DNA of 64,000 nt, from NCBI RefSeq assembly GCF_021650975.2, contig NZ_CP091285.1:868001-932000 (forward strand), written 5' to 3'. The notes beneath the pieces were generated by a model that did not search any database, was not told the DNA's origin, and worked only from the letters and a program-made list of their open reading frames with translations. A program made the position numbers and the translations under genes. This document shows positions 18,268-27,247 of the stretch, piece after piece. The number at the start of each line of letters is the position of its first letter. Positions within the stretch are counted from its first letter, which is position 1. The stretch is from Flavobacterium jumunjinense. Lineage in GTDB: Bacteria; Bacteroidota; Bacteroidia; Flavobacteriales; Flavobacteriaceae.

Positions 18268-19611
18268 CTATTCTCTTAATAGCTGAAGTATTCTTTGTTC
18301 AATTGGTTCGGTTTCCCAAATCTCTTCGATACTCTCGATGGCTAATATTTCTTGCATAATTGCATCTTGTCTATCTCCAATAGCAAGTGCTTCAGAATAA
18401 GGTTGATGACTGAATGTTACTCTACTATACAAAGGAATCCATTTTTCTGGATGCCTCTCAGAAAACCATTTTTCAATTTTCTTTTGTAGCAAAAAATTAG
18501 CATCAGCTGTTTTCGTACTCATTTCTATAAAGTTACGATATGATAATTCAGCAATAGCATCAGTATTTGGTTTTCGAGAGTTTTGATATTCATTAAAAAT
18601 AGTTTCCCAATCGTCACCATATTTTTCCATCAGCTCGTTTAGTACCGTAATGTCTTCAAAACCCGCATTCATACCATGTCCGTAGAAAGGAACAATTGCA
18701 TGACAAGCATCACCAATTAAAGCTACTTTATCATTATGCGTCCAAGGAAAACATTTCATTGTGACTAAATAACTTTTGGGGTTTTTAAAGAAGTCTTCAA
18801 CCAAATTAGGAATTACTTCTTTTGTTGACGGGAAATATTTAGCAAAGAAATCTACCAATTTCTCTTTAGTATCTAATTGCTCGAAAGAGTTTTCGCCTTT
18901 AAATGGCATAAATAGTGTACATGTAAAACTTCCATCAAGATTTGGAAGTGCAATAAGCATAAAATTACCTCTTGGCCAAATGTGTAGAGAACTTTTGTCT
19001 AATTTATGTGTTCCATCTGCATTTGAAGGTATATTTAATTCTTTATATCCAATTTCAAGAAAGTCTTGAGAATAATTGAACATACTTTGTCTTTGCATTC
19101 TATGACGCACTCTTGAGAAAGCACCATCTGAACCAAAAATCATATCATATTTATAATCAGTCCATTCTCCATGCTCTTCCTTACCAATATGCAACGTTGC
19201 ATCACCAAGAGTAACATCCCAAACTTTGTGTTCGAAGAAAAATTCTACTCCTTTTTCTTCCGCTAAGTCAATCATTTTTCGATTTAAAACACCTCGCGAC
19301 AAAGAATAAATTGACTCTCCTTCTTTTCCATACTTCTGATAATTTAAAGATTGATCCATCAAATGAATGGCTCTTTTTTCCATTGGAAGACCAATTTTTT
19401 TAATTTCTTGATCTACTCCAATAACTTCTAAAGCTTTCCAACCTCTATCTGACATAGCCAAATTAATACTTCTTCCTGAAAATTGTATCTTTCTAATGTC
19501 TGGACTTCTATCGTAAACATGAACTATGTGTCCTGCTTTTTTTAGATATATGGCCAATAAAGAACCTACTAATCCAGCACCTACAATGGCAATCTTTTTT
19601 TGGTTTTGCAT
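18268..19611 (-). CDS. kmo: Kynurenine 3-monooxygenase
   Basis: KMO is a FAD- and NADPH-dependent hydroxylase that makes 3-hydroxykynurenine in tryptophan breakdown and de novo NAD synthesis. The 447-residue protein shows the FAD dinucleotide fold GAGLVGS (residues 11-17), FSGRSINLAMSDRGW, the DG motif GSDGAFSRVRH and the second FAD motif GDACHAIVPFYGHGMNAGFED. A hydrophobic membrane tail typical of eukaryotic KMO is absent, as in other bacterial enzymes. kynU, the next step, lies about 6 kb away on the same strand but in a separate transcription unit. Confidence 0.94.
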   Translation of the reverse strand: MQNQKKIAIVGAGLVGSLLAIYLKKAGHIVHVYDRSPDIRKIQFSGRSINLAMSDRGWKALEVIGVDQEIKKIGLPMEKRAIHLMDQSLNYQKYGKEGESIYSLSRGVLNRKMIDLAEEKGVEFFFEHKVWDVTLGDATLHIGKEEHGEWTDYKYDMIFGSDGAFSRVRHRMQRQSMFNYSQDFLEIGYKELNIPSNADGTHKLDKSSLHIWPRGNFMLIALPNLDGSFTCTLFMPFKGENSFEQLDTKEKLVDFFAKYFPSTKEVIPNLVEDFFKNPKSYLVTMKCFPWTHNDKVALIGDACHAIVPFYGHGMNAGFEDITVLNELMEKYGDDWETIFNEYQNSRKPNTDAIAELSYRNFIEMSTKTADANFLLQKKIEKWFSERHPEKWIPLYSRVTFSHQPYSEALAIGDRQDAIMQEILAIESIEEIWETEPIEQRILQLLRE

Positions 19612-19637
19612 GAAAAAACGCTATAAATATTGAAATA

Positions 19638-19645
19638 CAAAAATA
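19638..19645 (-). promoter_or_regulatory. -7 promoter element for kmo
   Basis: The minus strand reads TATTTTTG, an exact TAnnTTTG match, 27 bases before the kmo start codon. No clear -33 element. Confidence 0.5.
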
Positions 19646-19708
19646 CTAATTAATAAAACTTAACCCTATTAGAATCATAGTTTTTTACACCTGCTACTTT
19701 TCGACTAT

Positions 19709-21010
19709 TTATCCTTCTTTAATTAATGCTTCAATTTCATCAATTTCTATAGGCATGTCAATAGATAAATTAATGCATCCGTTTTCAGTAATTACATAAT
19801 CATTCTCTAATCGACATCCAATTCCTTCTTCTGAAATATAAATTCCAGGTTCGCAAGTAAGTACCATCCCCACTTCAAAAGGACGGGAATACAAACCAAC
19901 ATCATGCACATCTAAACCAAGATAATGAGCCGTTCCATGCATAAAATATTCTTTATAGGCTGGAAAATCTGGATTTTGATTTTTTATTTCTTCTGCTGTA
20001 ATTAAACCCAACTGAATTAATTCAAATTCAACAAAATCAGCCATTTTCGCTTCGTAATCCTTTGGAAAAACTCCTGGTTTGAATAATTCCTCTCCTTTTT
20101 TAAGACAATTTAAAACCGATTGATATACTGCTCTTTGTCGTTCTGAAAATTTACCATTTACAGGAACACACCTCGTTGTATCTGAATTATAATTGGCGTA
20201 ACAAACCCCAAAATCGACAAGAACCATTTCTCCATCTTTACAAACCTCTTTATTAAAGTTATAATGCAAAGCACACGCGTTTTTTCCAGAAGCTACAATT
20301 GGTTTAAAAGCATGTCGAGTTCCTCCACCTTTTACCATTTCATAAGTAAGCTCAGCCTCTAGTTCATATTCTTTTACATTTGGCTTTATAGTCTTCAACA
20401 AGCCTTTAAATCCTTTGATACTTATTGCAATTGCTTCTTGAATTATCTTAATTTCTTCAACAGATTTTACTGGCCTTAGTTGACGTGTAATTTTAGCCAC
20501 TCTATCGTACTGATGCAATGGATATTTTTGCTTACACCAAGCAATCATTCTGTCTTGACGCGTTTCTATTTCTGAAGTTACTCTTTTGATATGTTCATTG
20601 TGCCCTAAATAAAACACATCCGATTCGAAAGCAAATAATTGAATTGTTTTTTCAAACTCATGTATCCATTTTACATTTTTGACTCCTGAAACATCAACAA
20701 CTTCTTCTTTAGTTAAAAAATCTCCTTCCCATATTTTGGAATGCTCACTAACTTCTTTTACAAATAAAATCGCTCTATTTTCTTCTTTTATTGCATCTGG
20801 AAACAAAACTAATATTGTTTCATCTTGATCTATTCCAGACAAATAAAACAAATCATTATTTTGAGCAAACCCCATAACATCGTCTGCATTATTAGGCATT
20901 ACATCATTTGATGTTAAAATAGCAATACTATTGGATTGCATTTTTTCACAAAATCTCTTTCTGTTTTCTACAAATAATGAAGTTGGTATTTTATTATATC
21001 TCATAACCAT
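19709..21010 (-). CDS. pepP: Xaa-Pro aminopeptidase (M24B, aminopeptidase P)
   Basis: Removes the N-terminal residue before proline. The 433-residue protein has an N-terminal AMP_N domain (RYNKIPTSLFVENRKRFCEKM onward) and a C-terminal pita-bread peptidase domain. The five dimetal ligands are in VLVDFGVCYANYNSDTTR (two Asp), HGTAHYLGLDVHD (His), CEPGIYI (Glu) and ENDYVI (Glu). Two in-frame ATGs lie six bases apart; the second (at 21004) gives the usual family start. No signal peptide, so it is cytoplasmic. Confidence 0.92.
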   Translation of the reverse strand: MVMRYNKIPTSLFVENRKRFCEKMQSNSIAILTSNDVMPNNADDVMGFAQNNDLFYLSGIDQDETILVLFPDAIKEENRAILFVKEVSEHSKIWEGDFLTKEEVVDVSGVKNVKWIHEFEKTIQLFAFESDVFYLGHNEHIKRVTSEIETRQDRMIAWCKQKYPLHQYDRVAKITRQLRPVKSVEEIKIIQEAIAISIKGFKGLLKTIKPNVKEYELEAELTYEMVKGGGTRHAFKPIVASGKNACALHYNFNKEVCKDGEMVLVDFGVCYANYNSDTTRCVPVNGKFSERQRAVYQSVLNCLKKGEELFKPGVFPKDYEAKMADFVEFELIQLGLITAEEIKNQNPDFPAYKEYFMHGTAHYLGLDVHDVGLYSRPFEVGMVLTCEPGIYISEEGIGCRLENDYVITENGCINLSIDMPIEIDEIEALIKEG

Positions 21011-21029
21011 GAAAGTATTTCAGTTACAA

Positions 21030-21037
21030 CAAATTTA
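21030..21037 (-). promoter_or_regulatory. -7 promoter element for the aminopeptidase gene
   Basis: The minus strand reads TAAATTTG, an exact TAnnTTTG match, 20 bases before the first ATG. Confidence 0.5.
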
Positions 21038-21114
21038 GTTTTTTAGCATTAACTACTGAGTAATTATTCTTTGTTTTACAAAATTATTATTCTTTGTTAT
21101 AATTATATGAAAAC

Positions 21115-21149
21115 AAAAAAGAAGAACATTTAAAACATTCTTCTTTTTT
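21115..21149 (-). terminator. Terminator after the ureohydrolase gene
   Basis: AAAAAAGAAGAA and TTCTTCTTTTTT form a perfect 12-bp stem with an 11-base loop. It sits 20 bases past the stop of the ureohydrolase gene and is symmetric, so it could work on both strands. Confidence 0.75.
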
Positions 21150-21169
21150 ATATAAAACCTAACTAATTT

Positions 21170-22252
21170 CTATTTCTTAAACTCAATTTTATCACCTACT
21201 TTCAATCCTTGTGATTTAGCAAAAACACCACACATTTGAAACAACATTCTTGCTCCTACATTTCCATCCCAATCATTTTCTCCTGGTGCTACTTCAACTA
21301 AATCGAAACCTATAATTTCTTTACCTGAATCCACTAATCTATTTAACAAATAAACTGCTTGTTCATACGAAAATCCACCAGGAACTGGAGTTCCTGTGTT
21401 TGGACAGTACAAAGCATCCATTCCATCAATATCAAAAGAAACACAAACTTTTTCAGGTAACGAACTGATAATTGAATCACATAAGTGTTGCCAAGTATTC
21501 CCTTCAAATAGTTGTTTTTTCATATCCAAATCGGTATGAACCAATACTCTCCCGTTTTCTTTATTTACCACATCTACTTCTTGTTCGCAAAAATCACGAA
21601 TTCCAACTTGGACAATTTTAGAAATTTGCGGCAACTGTAAAGCATTATACATAATTGAAGCATGAGAATAAGTAAATCCTTCATACGCAATTCTTAAATC
21701 CATATGTGCATCTAAATGAAGAATTCCGAAATTATCATACTTAGAAGCTAATGCTTCATAATAACCTAAAGGAGTAGAATGATCCCCTCCAAGAAGTACC
21801 ACTTTTTTCCCTTTATCCATCCAATATTTTACACGTTCTTTAACTTCTGTATGCAGTTCCCTACAAACTCTATTAATCCTATCTAAATCAGATTGTAAAA
21901 CAGGAAACACTGATATATCTTCTCCATTTTCTAAAGCTTCAATTATTGGTTGTGCCAATTCTTTATATTTCCCTGAATTTTTAGCCCAATCTTCTGGAAC
22001 TTCATCCATAAAAATCCCTAATTTCCATAATTCAGGAAAATCTTGATGCAATAAATCAACCTGAAAAGAGGCTTCCAAAATTGCTTCTGGTCCTTCTGAC
22101 GCACCTGCACCGTAACTTACTGTAACTTCCCAAGGAACAGGTATTACAATGATTTCGGATTGTTCTGCTGAAAAAGGCAGTCCAAAAATTGTAGCATCAG
22201 CTAATCCCGGCTGGCTCGGATCAAAACTCTCTATGATTTGTTCTTTTGTCAT
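21170..22252 (-). CDS. Ureohydrolase (arginase/agmatinase/formimidoylglutamase family)
   Basis: A 360-residue dimanganese hydrolase. Metal-binding motifs are all present: GGDHST, LHLDAHMDLR with following SHASIMYN, and SFDIDGMDAL. These hydrolyse a guanidino or formimino group; which substrate (arginine, agmatine or formiminoglutamate) cannot be settled by eye. It is longer than typical agmatinases because of an N-terminal extension of about 30 residues. No hut or polyamine genes are adjacent. It has its own promoter and terminator. Confidence 0.88.
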   Translation of the reverse strand: MTKEQIIESFDPSQPGLADATIFGLPFSAEQSEIIVIPVPWEVTVSYGAGASEGPEAILEASFQVDLLHQDFPELWKLGIFMDEVPEDWAKNSGKYKELAQPIIEALENGEDISVFPVLQSDLDRINRVCRELHTEVKERVKYWMDKGKKVVLLGGDHSTPLGYYEALASKYDNFGILHLDAHMDLRIAYEGFTYSHASIMYNALQLPQISKIVQVGIRDFCEQEVDVVNKENGRVLVHTDLDMKKQLFEGNTWQHLCDSIISSLPEKVCVSFDIDGMDALYCPNTGTPVPGGFSYEQAVYLLNRLVDSGKEIIGFDLVEVAPGENDWDGNVGARMLFQMCGVFAKSQGLKVGDKIEFKK

Positions 22253-22268
22253 TTTTCTTAATTTTAAA

Positions 22269-22276
22269 CAAATATA
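22269..22276 (-). promoter_or_regulatory. -7 promoter element for the ureohydrolase gene
   Basis: The minus strand reads TATATTTG, an exact TAnnTTTG match, 17 bases before the ATG. Sequence upstream of it now runs into the interrupted terminator and the insertion sequence about 30 bases away. Confidence 0.5.
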
Positions 22277-22326
22277 AAAGCTAATATTTCACTTTAAAAG
22301 AAAAAAGCCGAAAAGTAATTATGAAC

Positions 22327-22364
22327 ATGCCCCAAAAAGTTAGACACTATTTGGGGCATTTTTT
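22327..22364 (+). terminator. Hairpin-T-run at the left end of the insertion sequence
   Basis: ATGCCCCAAA (22327-22336) pairs perfectly with TTTGGGGCAT (22350-22359) and is followed by six T, ending at the base before the orfA ATG. The 5' arm is part of the terminal inverted repeat. It could stop transcripts entering from outside, protecting the host from read-through-driven transposase. Confidence 0.72.
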
Positions 22365-22883
22365 ATGGAAAGAAAAGTCAAGTATTCTTATGCATTTAAG
22401 TTAGAATGTGTAGAATTAGTATTAAAGAAACATTATTCAAATTTATATGTTTCAAAGTTAAAAGGTCCAGACGAATCTAATATTCGTAAGTGGATTAGAT
22501 TTTATAAAAGCTATGGAAAAGAGGGTTTATTACCCAGGAGAAATCAAAGTTATTCAGCTGATTTTAAGCTAAAAGTATTAAAAACTATAGAAAAGGAATC
22601 ACTTTCATTAATAGATACTTGTTTAAAGTTTAATATTCCTGATTTAGCTATTATTGTAAAATGGAAAAAAGATTTTGTTAACTTTGGTTTTGAAGGACTA
22701 CAACCAAAAATTAAAGGAAGACCAAGATCTATGAATTTTAAAAGCAAAAAAAGCAAATCAGCTAAGCCACTAACCAGAGAAGAAGAACTTCTTAAGGAAA
22801 ATGAAGCATTACGTTGTGAGAATGATTATTTAAAAAAGTTACAAGCCTTAATTCAGGCGGAAGAAAGAGCCAACAAGCGCTAG
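22365..22883 (+). CDS. IS3-family transposase OrfA
   Basis: A 172-residue DNA-binding protein. Two helix-turn-helix units are recognisable (YAFKLECVELVLKKHYS...ESNIRKWIRFYKSYGKEGL and FKLKVLKTIEKESLSLIDTCLKFNI), as in IS150 OrfA. They are followed by a basic stretch and a leucine-zipper-like coiled coil (LTREEELLKENEALRCENDYLKKL split by heptads) near the C-terminus. It binds the element ends and regulates transposition. It ends five bases before the OrfB ATG, but frameshifting before its end can fuse it to OrfB. Confidence 0.93.
   Translation: MERKVKYSYAFKLECVELVLKKHYSNLYVSKLKGPDESNIRKWIRFYKSYGKEGLLPRRNQSYSADFKLKVLKTIEKESLSLIDTCLKFNIPDLAIIVKWKKDFVNFGFEGLQPKIKGRPRSMNFKSKKSKSAKPLTREEELLKENEALRCENDYLKKLQALIQAEERANKR
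22832..22838 (+). other. Programmed -1 ribosomal frameshift site
   Basis: The heptamer A AAA AAG lies in the phase required for tandem -1 slippage from the orfA frame. The orfB frame is open from 22826, after a TGA at 22823-22825, so slippage here makes a continuous OrfAB transposase. A short hairpin GCCT/AGGC (22845-22858) follows about seven bases later as a possible stimulator. Confidence 0.82.
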
Positions 22884-22888
22884 TCATA

Positions 22889-23722
22889 ATGGAATTAAGG
22901 CATAAATATGATTTAAAAGTACTTTTAAATTATACAAATATGGCAAGAAGTAGTTTTTATTATCATCAAAAACAAAGTAAATTAAGTGATAAATATAGAG
23001 TAGTTAAAGAACTGATTAAATCGATTTATCACAAACATAAAGGTCGTTATGGTTATCGAAGAGTAACTGATGAACTTCAAAATAAAGGAATAATTATTAA
23101 TCATAAAACAGTTTTCAGGTTAATGAAATTATTAGGATTAAAAAGCGTCATTAGAGTTAAAAAGTATAGATCATATAAAGGAGAGCATGGTAAAATAGCT
23201 CCTAATATTTTAGAAAGAAATTTTAAAGCAACAGCACCAAATCAAAAATGGGCAACTGATGTTACCGAGTTTAATGTCTCTGGAAAGAAGCTATATTTAT
23301 CACCGATAATTGACTTATTTAATCAAGAAATTATTAGTTATGAGTTAACAGAACGACCTGTATTTAATCAGGTAGTTATGATGCTTAAAAAAGCATTTAA
23401 GAAAATACCAAATAAGACTAATTTAATTTTACACTCTGACCAAGGTTGGCAATATCAAATGAAGCACTATCAATATTTATTGAAACAAAAAGGGATTACA
23501 CAAAGTATGTCTAGAAAAGCAAATTGTTTAGACAATGCCATTATTGAAAACTTCTTTGGAATATTAAAATCAGAGCTGTTTTATCTAAAAAAATACAAGT
23601 CTATTGAAGAATTAAAAAAGGAGATAATAGAATATATAAGTTATTATAATAATGAAAGAATTAAATCAAATTTAAACAAAATGAGCCCGATAAAATATCG
23701 AGCTCATTATTATCAAAATTAA
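22889..23722 (+). CDS. IS3-family transposase OrfB (DDE integrase core)
   Basis: From the ATG it is 277 residues; the biologically active form is probably the OrfAB frameshift product. An HTH_21-like segment (KELIKSIYHKHKGRYGYRRV) precedes the rve integrase core. The DDE triad is visible as Asp in WATDVTEF, Asp in LHSDQGWQY and Glu in ENFFGILKSELF, with the correct spacing including the basic K(L/I) after the Glu. The stop codon is 10 bases before the right terminal repeat. No disruption is seen. Confidence 0.95.
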   Translation: MELRHKYDLKVLLNYTNMARSSFYYHQKQSKLSDKYRVVKELIKSIYHKHKGRYGYRRVTDELQNKGIIINHKTVFRLMKLLGLKSVIRVKKYRSYKGEHGKIAPNILERNFKATAPNQKWATDVTEFNVSGKKLYLSPIIDLFNQEIISYELTERPVFNQVVMMLKKAFKKIPNKTNLILHSDQGWQYQMKHYQYLLKQKGITQSMSRKANCLDNAIIENFFGILKSELFYLKKYKSIEELKKEIIEYISYYNNERIKSNLNKMSPIKYRAHYYQN

Positions 23723-23794
23723 TTATAAATTTGTCTAACCTTTTGGGTGCAGTCTATTACTTTTCGGCTTCCTATTTTATAAATTACTTTTGTT

Positions 23795-25891
23795 TTATTC
23801 TTTTACAAACTTAACAGAAACATTAGAATCTAAAAAGTTAATTGTATATACACCATTTGAAAGTTTAGAAACATTAAGCGTTGTTTCATTTCCAGATATT
23901 ACACCGTTCATTACTACTTGACCTAACATATTATATACTTGAATTTTTTCTAAATTATCAAATTCTCCTTTTATCGTTATTGAAGAAGATGCAGGATTTG
24001 GATATAATAATATCTCTGAAGCCTTAATAAAGCCTTCATTACCAAGAGCAGCTTCTACTACTAGAGTAAAGTTACAATTAACAGATCCGTTTGCCGTCAT
24101 TGTTATCGAATGAGAACCCACACCAACAGTTGTTCCAACAGCAGGACTTTGAGTAACAGTTGCATCACAATTTGAATTAATTGCATTAGTTAAACTTATA
24201 AAACTTGGCAAAACATAATTACCTGAACCATCCGCATTTACAGTTTGAGTTCCTGGGCAATTAATTGTTAAAGGAATTGCAGGCATAGTATAACCAACAG
24301 CAGAGAATTTCTCAGTCATTACCTTTACATCTGCACAGCTATAGTTCATATTTATCGCTGCTTGTCTTACAGCTATAGCTGCTTGATTTTGATTTGTAGA
24401 ACTATTCGTTAATGCTAAACCTTCTAAAAATGCAGTATCTGTTTTAGCTCTTCCTAGCACATCCCAAATCTTCATTAATGTAGTCGACCAAATTTGTCCA
24501 TCTGTATGCGGTCCTCCTCCAACAAGTCCTCCAGGATAAGTCGCACCATAATTAGTAGTTCTTCCTCCCCAACATTCATTATGACCATCCCAGTTAAACA
24601 TCCAATGATAGGCAGCATCTGCAGGAGTCCATTGATTTAAGGATCTACTATTAGACTGCGCCCAATAATCACCACAACCTTCACTTAATCCATTCACTTG
24701 AGACAAACCTGAACCACCTGTCATCCAATCATGTAAACCATGACCTAATTCATGCCATATTACATCTCCATCTTCTCCGTCATCTACACATCCTTCACCA
24801 AAAGACAAATCATTACCAGCACCAGAATATCTTGAATTATCAGCTCCATTAAAACCAGAAGGATCAAACCATAAAACTCCAGAATGTAAATAAGGACGAC
24901 AATTTACACCTAACGTTTCATTGATGTACCTCATGTTATTATCCAAATGATAAAACACATTAGCTGCTTCAAACCCATCTTGATTTCTATTAAACAGAAA
25001 GTTTGGTGTTGATTGTGTAAAAAGACCTTTATTAGGCGCTTCAATATCTTTTATTTCAACATATGAACTTTTTAATTTATATGTACCTGATAAAACTTCA
25101 ATTTCAGGAAGATTAACAGTTACTCTTGCTGCATCTAAAGATGCATTTGTTGCATCATTTCCATCAACATATTGACCTCCATAAGGTACTGCTGTAGCTG
25201 ATAAAGGATCAGATAAAAAAACCATTGCAGTACCTGTAGTAAATGCAAAAGCATTATTTTTTTCTACAGTTGAAAATACTTTTTTTTTCTTTTTTTCTAC
25301 TTTATTCACAAAATCATGCGTATGATCTTCTTTACATTCTTTCCCGCATCTAATAGAAACATCTTTAACGCTTATAACTTCAGAAGTTTTAGCATCAATC
25401 AAAACTTCCCAACTACCAACTAAATCTTCTGCGTGAGTAATTGTTCTATAAACTAATTTAGTTACTCCGTCAAAATCATAGACATATAACTTAGTTTCTT
25501 GCAACGTAACTGCACCATTATAGTTTAAGTTATCATCGGTAATTGCTATCACTTTTTCTTTTGTTACAGTAGGACTTGTATCAATCAACTGTATATCTTT
25601 TTTATAACTATTTGAAGTAAAAGCAACTTCATTTTTGTTATTAAAATTAACAATAAATTCTGATTCAAAAACAGGTACCTCATTTAACATTTGCTGAAAT
25701 CTCAATGTTTCTCCTGCTTTTCCTTTTCTAACAAAATGCAATTTAAACCCATGTTTAGGATTTATTTGAAATTCTTCCGCATGCGATTTAATGTATTCTA
25801 ACGCTATCGTTTCATTTTTTGATTCTTGTGCATTTACTTCAAACAGTATACCTGCAAGAAACAACACAACTAATAGTACTTTTGTTTTCAT
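23795..25891 (-). CDS. T9SS-secreted M36/M4-like zinc metallopeptidase
   Basis: A 698-residue multidomain protein: signal peptide (to about residue 21, VNAQ), FTP/PepSY propeptide region (about 40-180), catalytic domain with HELGHGLHDW near residues 380-389 and the downstream glutamate in GLSEGCGDYWAQ. An HYR-like beta-sandwich follows (about 540-612), then a type A T9SS sorting domain (LLYPNPASSSITIKG to the terminal KFVKE). The last is recognised by the type IX secretion machinery. This is a fungalysin-type exoprotease for extracellular protein digestion. Its terminator is interrupted by the insertion sequence. Confidence 0.9.
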   Translation of the reverse strand: MKTKVLLVVLFLAGILFEVNAQESKNETIALEYIKSHAEEFQINPKHGFKLHFVRKGKAGETLRFQQMLNEVPVFESEFIVNFNNKNEVAFTSNSYKKDIQLIDTSPTVTKEKVIAITDDNLNYNGAVTLQETKLYVYDFDGVTKLVYRTITHAEDLVGSWEVLIDAKTSEVISVKDVSIRCGKECKEDHTHDFVNKVEKKKKKVFSTVEKNNAFAFTTGTAMVFLSDPLSATAVPYGGQYVDGNDATNASLDAARVTVNLPEIEVLSGTYKLKSSYVEIKDIEAPNKGLFTQSTPNFLFNRNQDGFEAANVFYHLDNNMRYINETLGVNCRPYLHSGVLWFDPSGFNGADNSRYSGAGNDLSFGEGCVDDGEDGDVIWHELGHGLHDWMTGGSGLSQVNGLSEGCGDYWAQSNSRSLNQWTPADAAYHWMFNWDGHNECWGGRTTNYGATYPGGLVGGGPHTDGQIWSTTLMKIWDVLGRAKTDTAFLEGLALTNSSTNQNQAAIAVRQAAINMNYSCADVKVMTEKFSAVGYTMPAIPLTINCPGTQTVNADGSGNYVLPSFISLTNAINSNCDATVTQSPAVGTTVGVGSHSITMTANGSVNCNFTLVVEAALGNEGFIKASEILLYPNPASSSITIKGEFDNLEKIQVYNMLGQVVMNGVISGNETTLNVSKLSNGVYTINFLDSNVSVKFVKE

Positions 25892-25912
25892 AATTAATTA
25901 AATGTTTGAAAA

Positions 25913-25920
25913 CAAATATA
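25913..25920 (-). promoter_or_regulatory. -7 promoter element for the metallopeptidase gene
   Basis: The minus strand reads TATATTTG, an exact TAnnTTTG match, 22 bases before the ATG. A TTG lies 14 bases further upstream, closer than the usual spacing. Confidence 0.5.
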
Positions 25921-25957
25921 TTAAAATTTTAACACAAAAACATGTTTAGTCGTTATT

Positions 25958-27247
25958 TTAATCACAAATACCTCTTTTCAATATTTGCCCAAAATTATAA
26001 ATATCTTCAAAAGACGTATACAAAGGCACAGGTGCTAAACGAATAACATTGGGTTCTCTCCAATCTGTAACAACTCCATTCTTCATTAAAAAGTGAAAAA
26101 GTTCTTTACCTTGACCATGCAAATAAACGGACAACTGACAGCCTCTCTCTTCTTGACTAACCGGAGTTATAACTTCAAATTCTGCTCCTTCAATCTCTTT
26201 ATCTATTTCATGAAGTATAAATTCTAAATAACTAGTAATTAAGTTTCTTTTTTTTATAATTTTCTTCATTCCTACTTCAGCAAACATTTCTACAGAAGCC
26301 AAATATGGAGCCAATGACAATACTGGCAGATTACTAATTTGCCACCCATTTGCACCTTGAACAGGATCAAATTGTGGCTCCATTAGAAAACGCCTTTCTT
26401 TATTATGACCATACCAACCAGCAAAACGAGATAATTCTTTATCATTATGGTGTGCCTCATGAACAAAAAAACCTGAAACATTACCTGGTCCTGAGTTCAT
26501 ATATTTATAACTACACCAAGCTGCAAAATCCACTTTCCACTCATTTAGTTTCAACTCAATATTTCCAGCAGCATGTGCTAAATCCCAACCAACGTAAGCA
26601 CCGACTTTATGTCCTTCTTCAGTGATTCTCTGAATATCAAACACTTGTCCTGTATAATAATTCACACCTCCTATAAGAACCAACGCTAATTCCTCTCCAA
26701 TTTCATTTATTTTCTCTAAAACATCTTCAATTCTTATATTATTTTCTCCTTCTCTTCTTTTTATTTCAACTATCGCCTCTTTCGGATCAAACCCAACGTT
26801 TTTAGCATGAAAATCTACTTGTGTTTGAAACATATATTGATCAGATGGAAATGCTTTTTCTTCACATATAATCTTATATTTTTTCATTGATGGACGATAA
26901 AAAGAAACCATCAGTAAATGAAGATTAACTGTTAATGTATTCATTACACCAACTTCTGTAGGTTTACCTCCTACAATCTCGCTTAAAGGTTGACAAAAAC
27001 GCTCATGATAGTCCCACCAGGGTTTATCTGCATAAAAATGTCCTTCAACCGCTAAACTTGCCCAATCCTCCATCACTTCATCTACATATTCCTTAGCTTT
27101 TTTTGGCTGTAACCCAAGAGAATTCCCCGTAAAGTAAATTACATCTTTATCATTAATTTGAGGAAAACTAAATTCATTTCTGTATTTCTTTAATTCATCA
27201 GATCTATCTAGTTCTTGAGCAAATTCTTTTGTATTTTGAAAATTCAT
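25958..27247 (-). CDS. kynU: Kynureninase
   Basis: A PLP enzyme that cleaves kynurenine or 3-hydroxykynurenine to (3-hydroxy)anthranilate and alanine. The 429-residue protein has the family opening VIYFTGNSLGLQPKKAKEYV, the substrate-site segment GHFYADKPWWDYHE, the PLP-binding GWDLAHAAGN and the Schiff-base lysine in WCSYKYMNSGPGN. With kmo nearby it gives two consecutive steps of the de novo NAD route from tryptophan; tryptophan dioxygenase and 3-HAA dioxygenase are not in the window. Confidence 0.95.
   Translation of the reverse strand: MNFQNTKEFAQELDRSDELKKYRNEFSFPQINDKDVIYFTGNSLGLQPKKAKEYVDEVMEDWASLAVEGHFYADKPWWDYHERFCQPLSEIVGGKPTEVGVMNTLTVNLHLLMVSFYRPSMKKYKIICEEKAFPSDQYMFQTQVDFHAKNVGFDPKEAIVEIKRREGENNIRIEDVLEKINEIGEELALVLIGGVNYYTGQVFDIQRITEEGHKVGAYVGWDLAHAAGNIELKLNEWKVDFAAWCSYKYMNSGPGNVSGFFVHEAHHNDKELSRFAGWYGHNKERRFLMEPQFDPVQGANGWQISNLPVLSLAPYLASVEMFAEVGMKKIIKKRNLITSYLEFILHEIDKEIEGAEFEVITPVSQEERGCQLSVYLHGQGKELFHFLMKNGVVTDWREPNVIRLAPVPLYTSFEDIYNFGQILKRGICD

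Larger units (their letters stand above)
22322..23756 (+). mobile_element. Complete IS3-family insertion sequence (IS150-like)
   Basis: The 1435-bp element carries two ORFs in overlapping -1 frames plus terminal inverted repeats. The left end TGAACATGCCCC...GTTAGACA (22322-22346) and the right end (23732-23756, inverted) match at 18 of 25 positions, best in CCCAAAA and GTTAGACA. A 3-bp direct repeat TTA flanks it (22319-22321 and 23757-23759). The order OrfA (helix-turn-helix) then OrfB (DDE integrase) and the A6G slippage site are typical of the IS150 subgroup. All catalytic motifs are intact, so it could be active. Confidence 0.93.
22305..23770 (-). terminator. Terminator palindrome split by the insertion sequence
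   Basis: AAGCCGAAAAGTAA (22305-22318) and TTACTTTTCGGCTT (23757-23770) are exact reverse complements flanking the insertion sequence. Removing the element and one copy of the TTA target duplication rebuilds an uninterrupted 28-bp palindrome. On the minus strand its distal arm continues into TTTTTTC, as expected of the Rho-independent terminator of the metallopeptidase gene ending at 23795. The insertion sits at the exact centre, i.e. in the loop. Confidence 0.85.
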
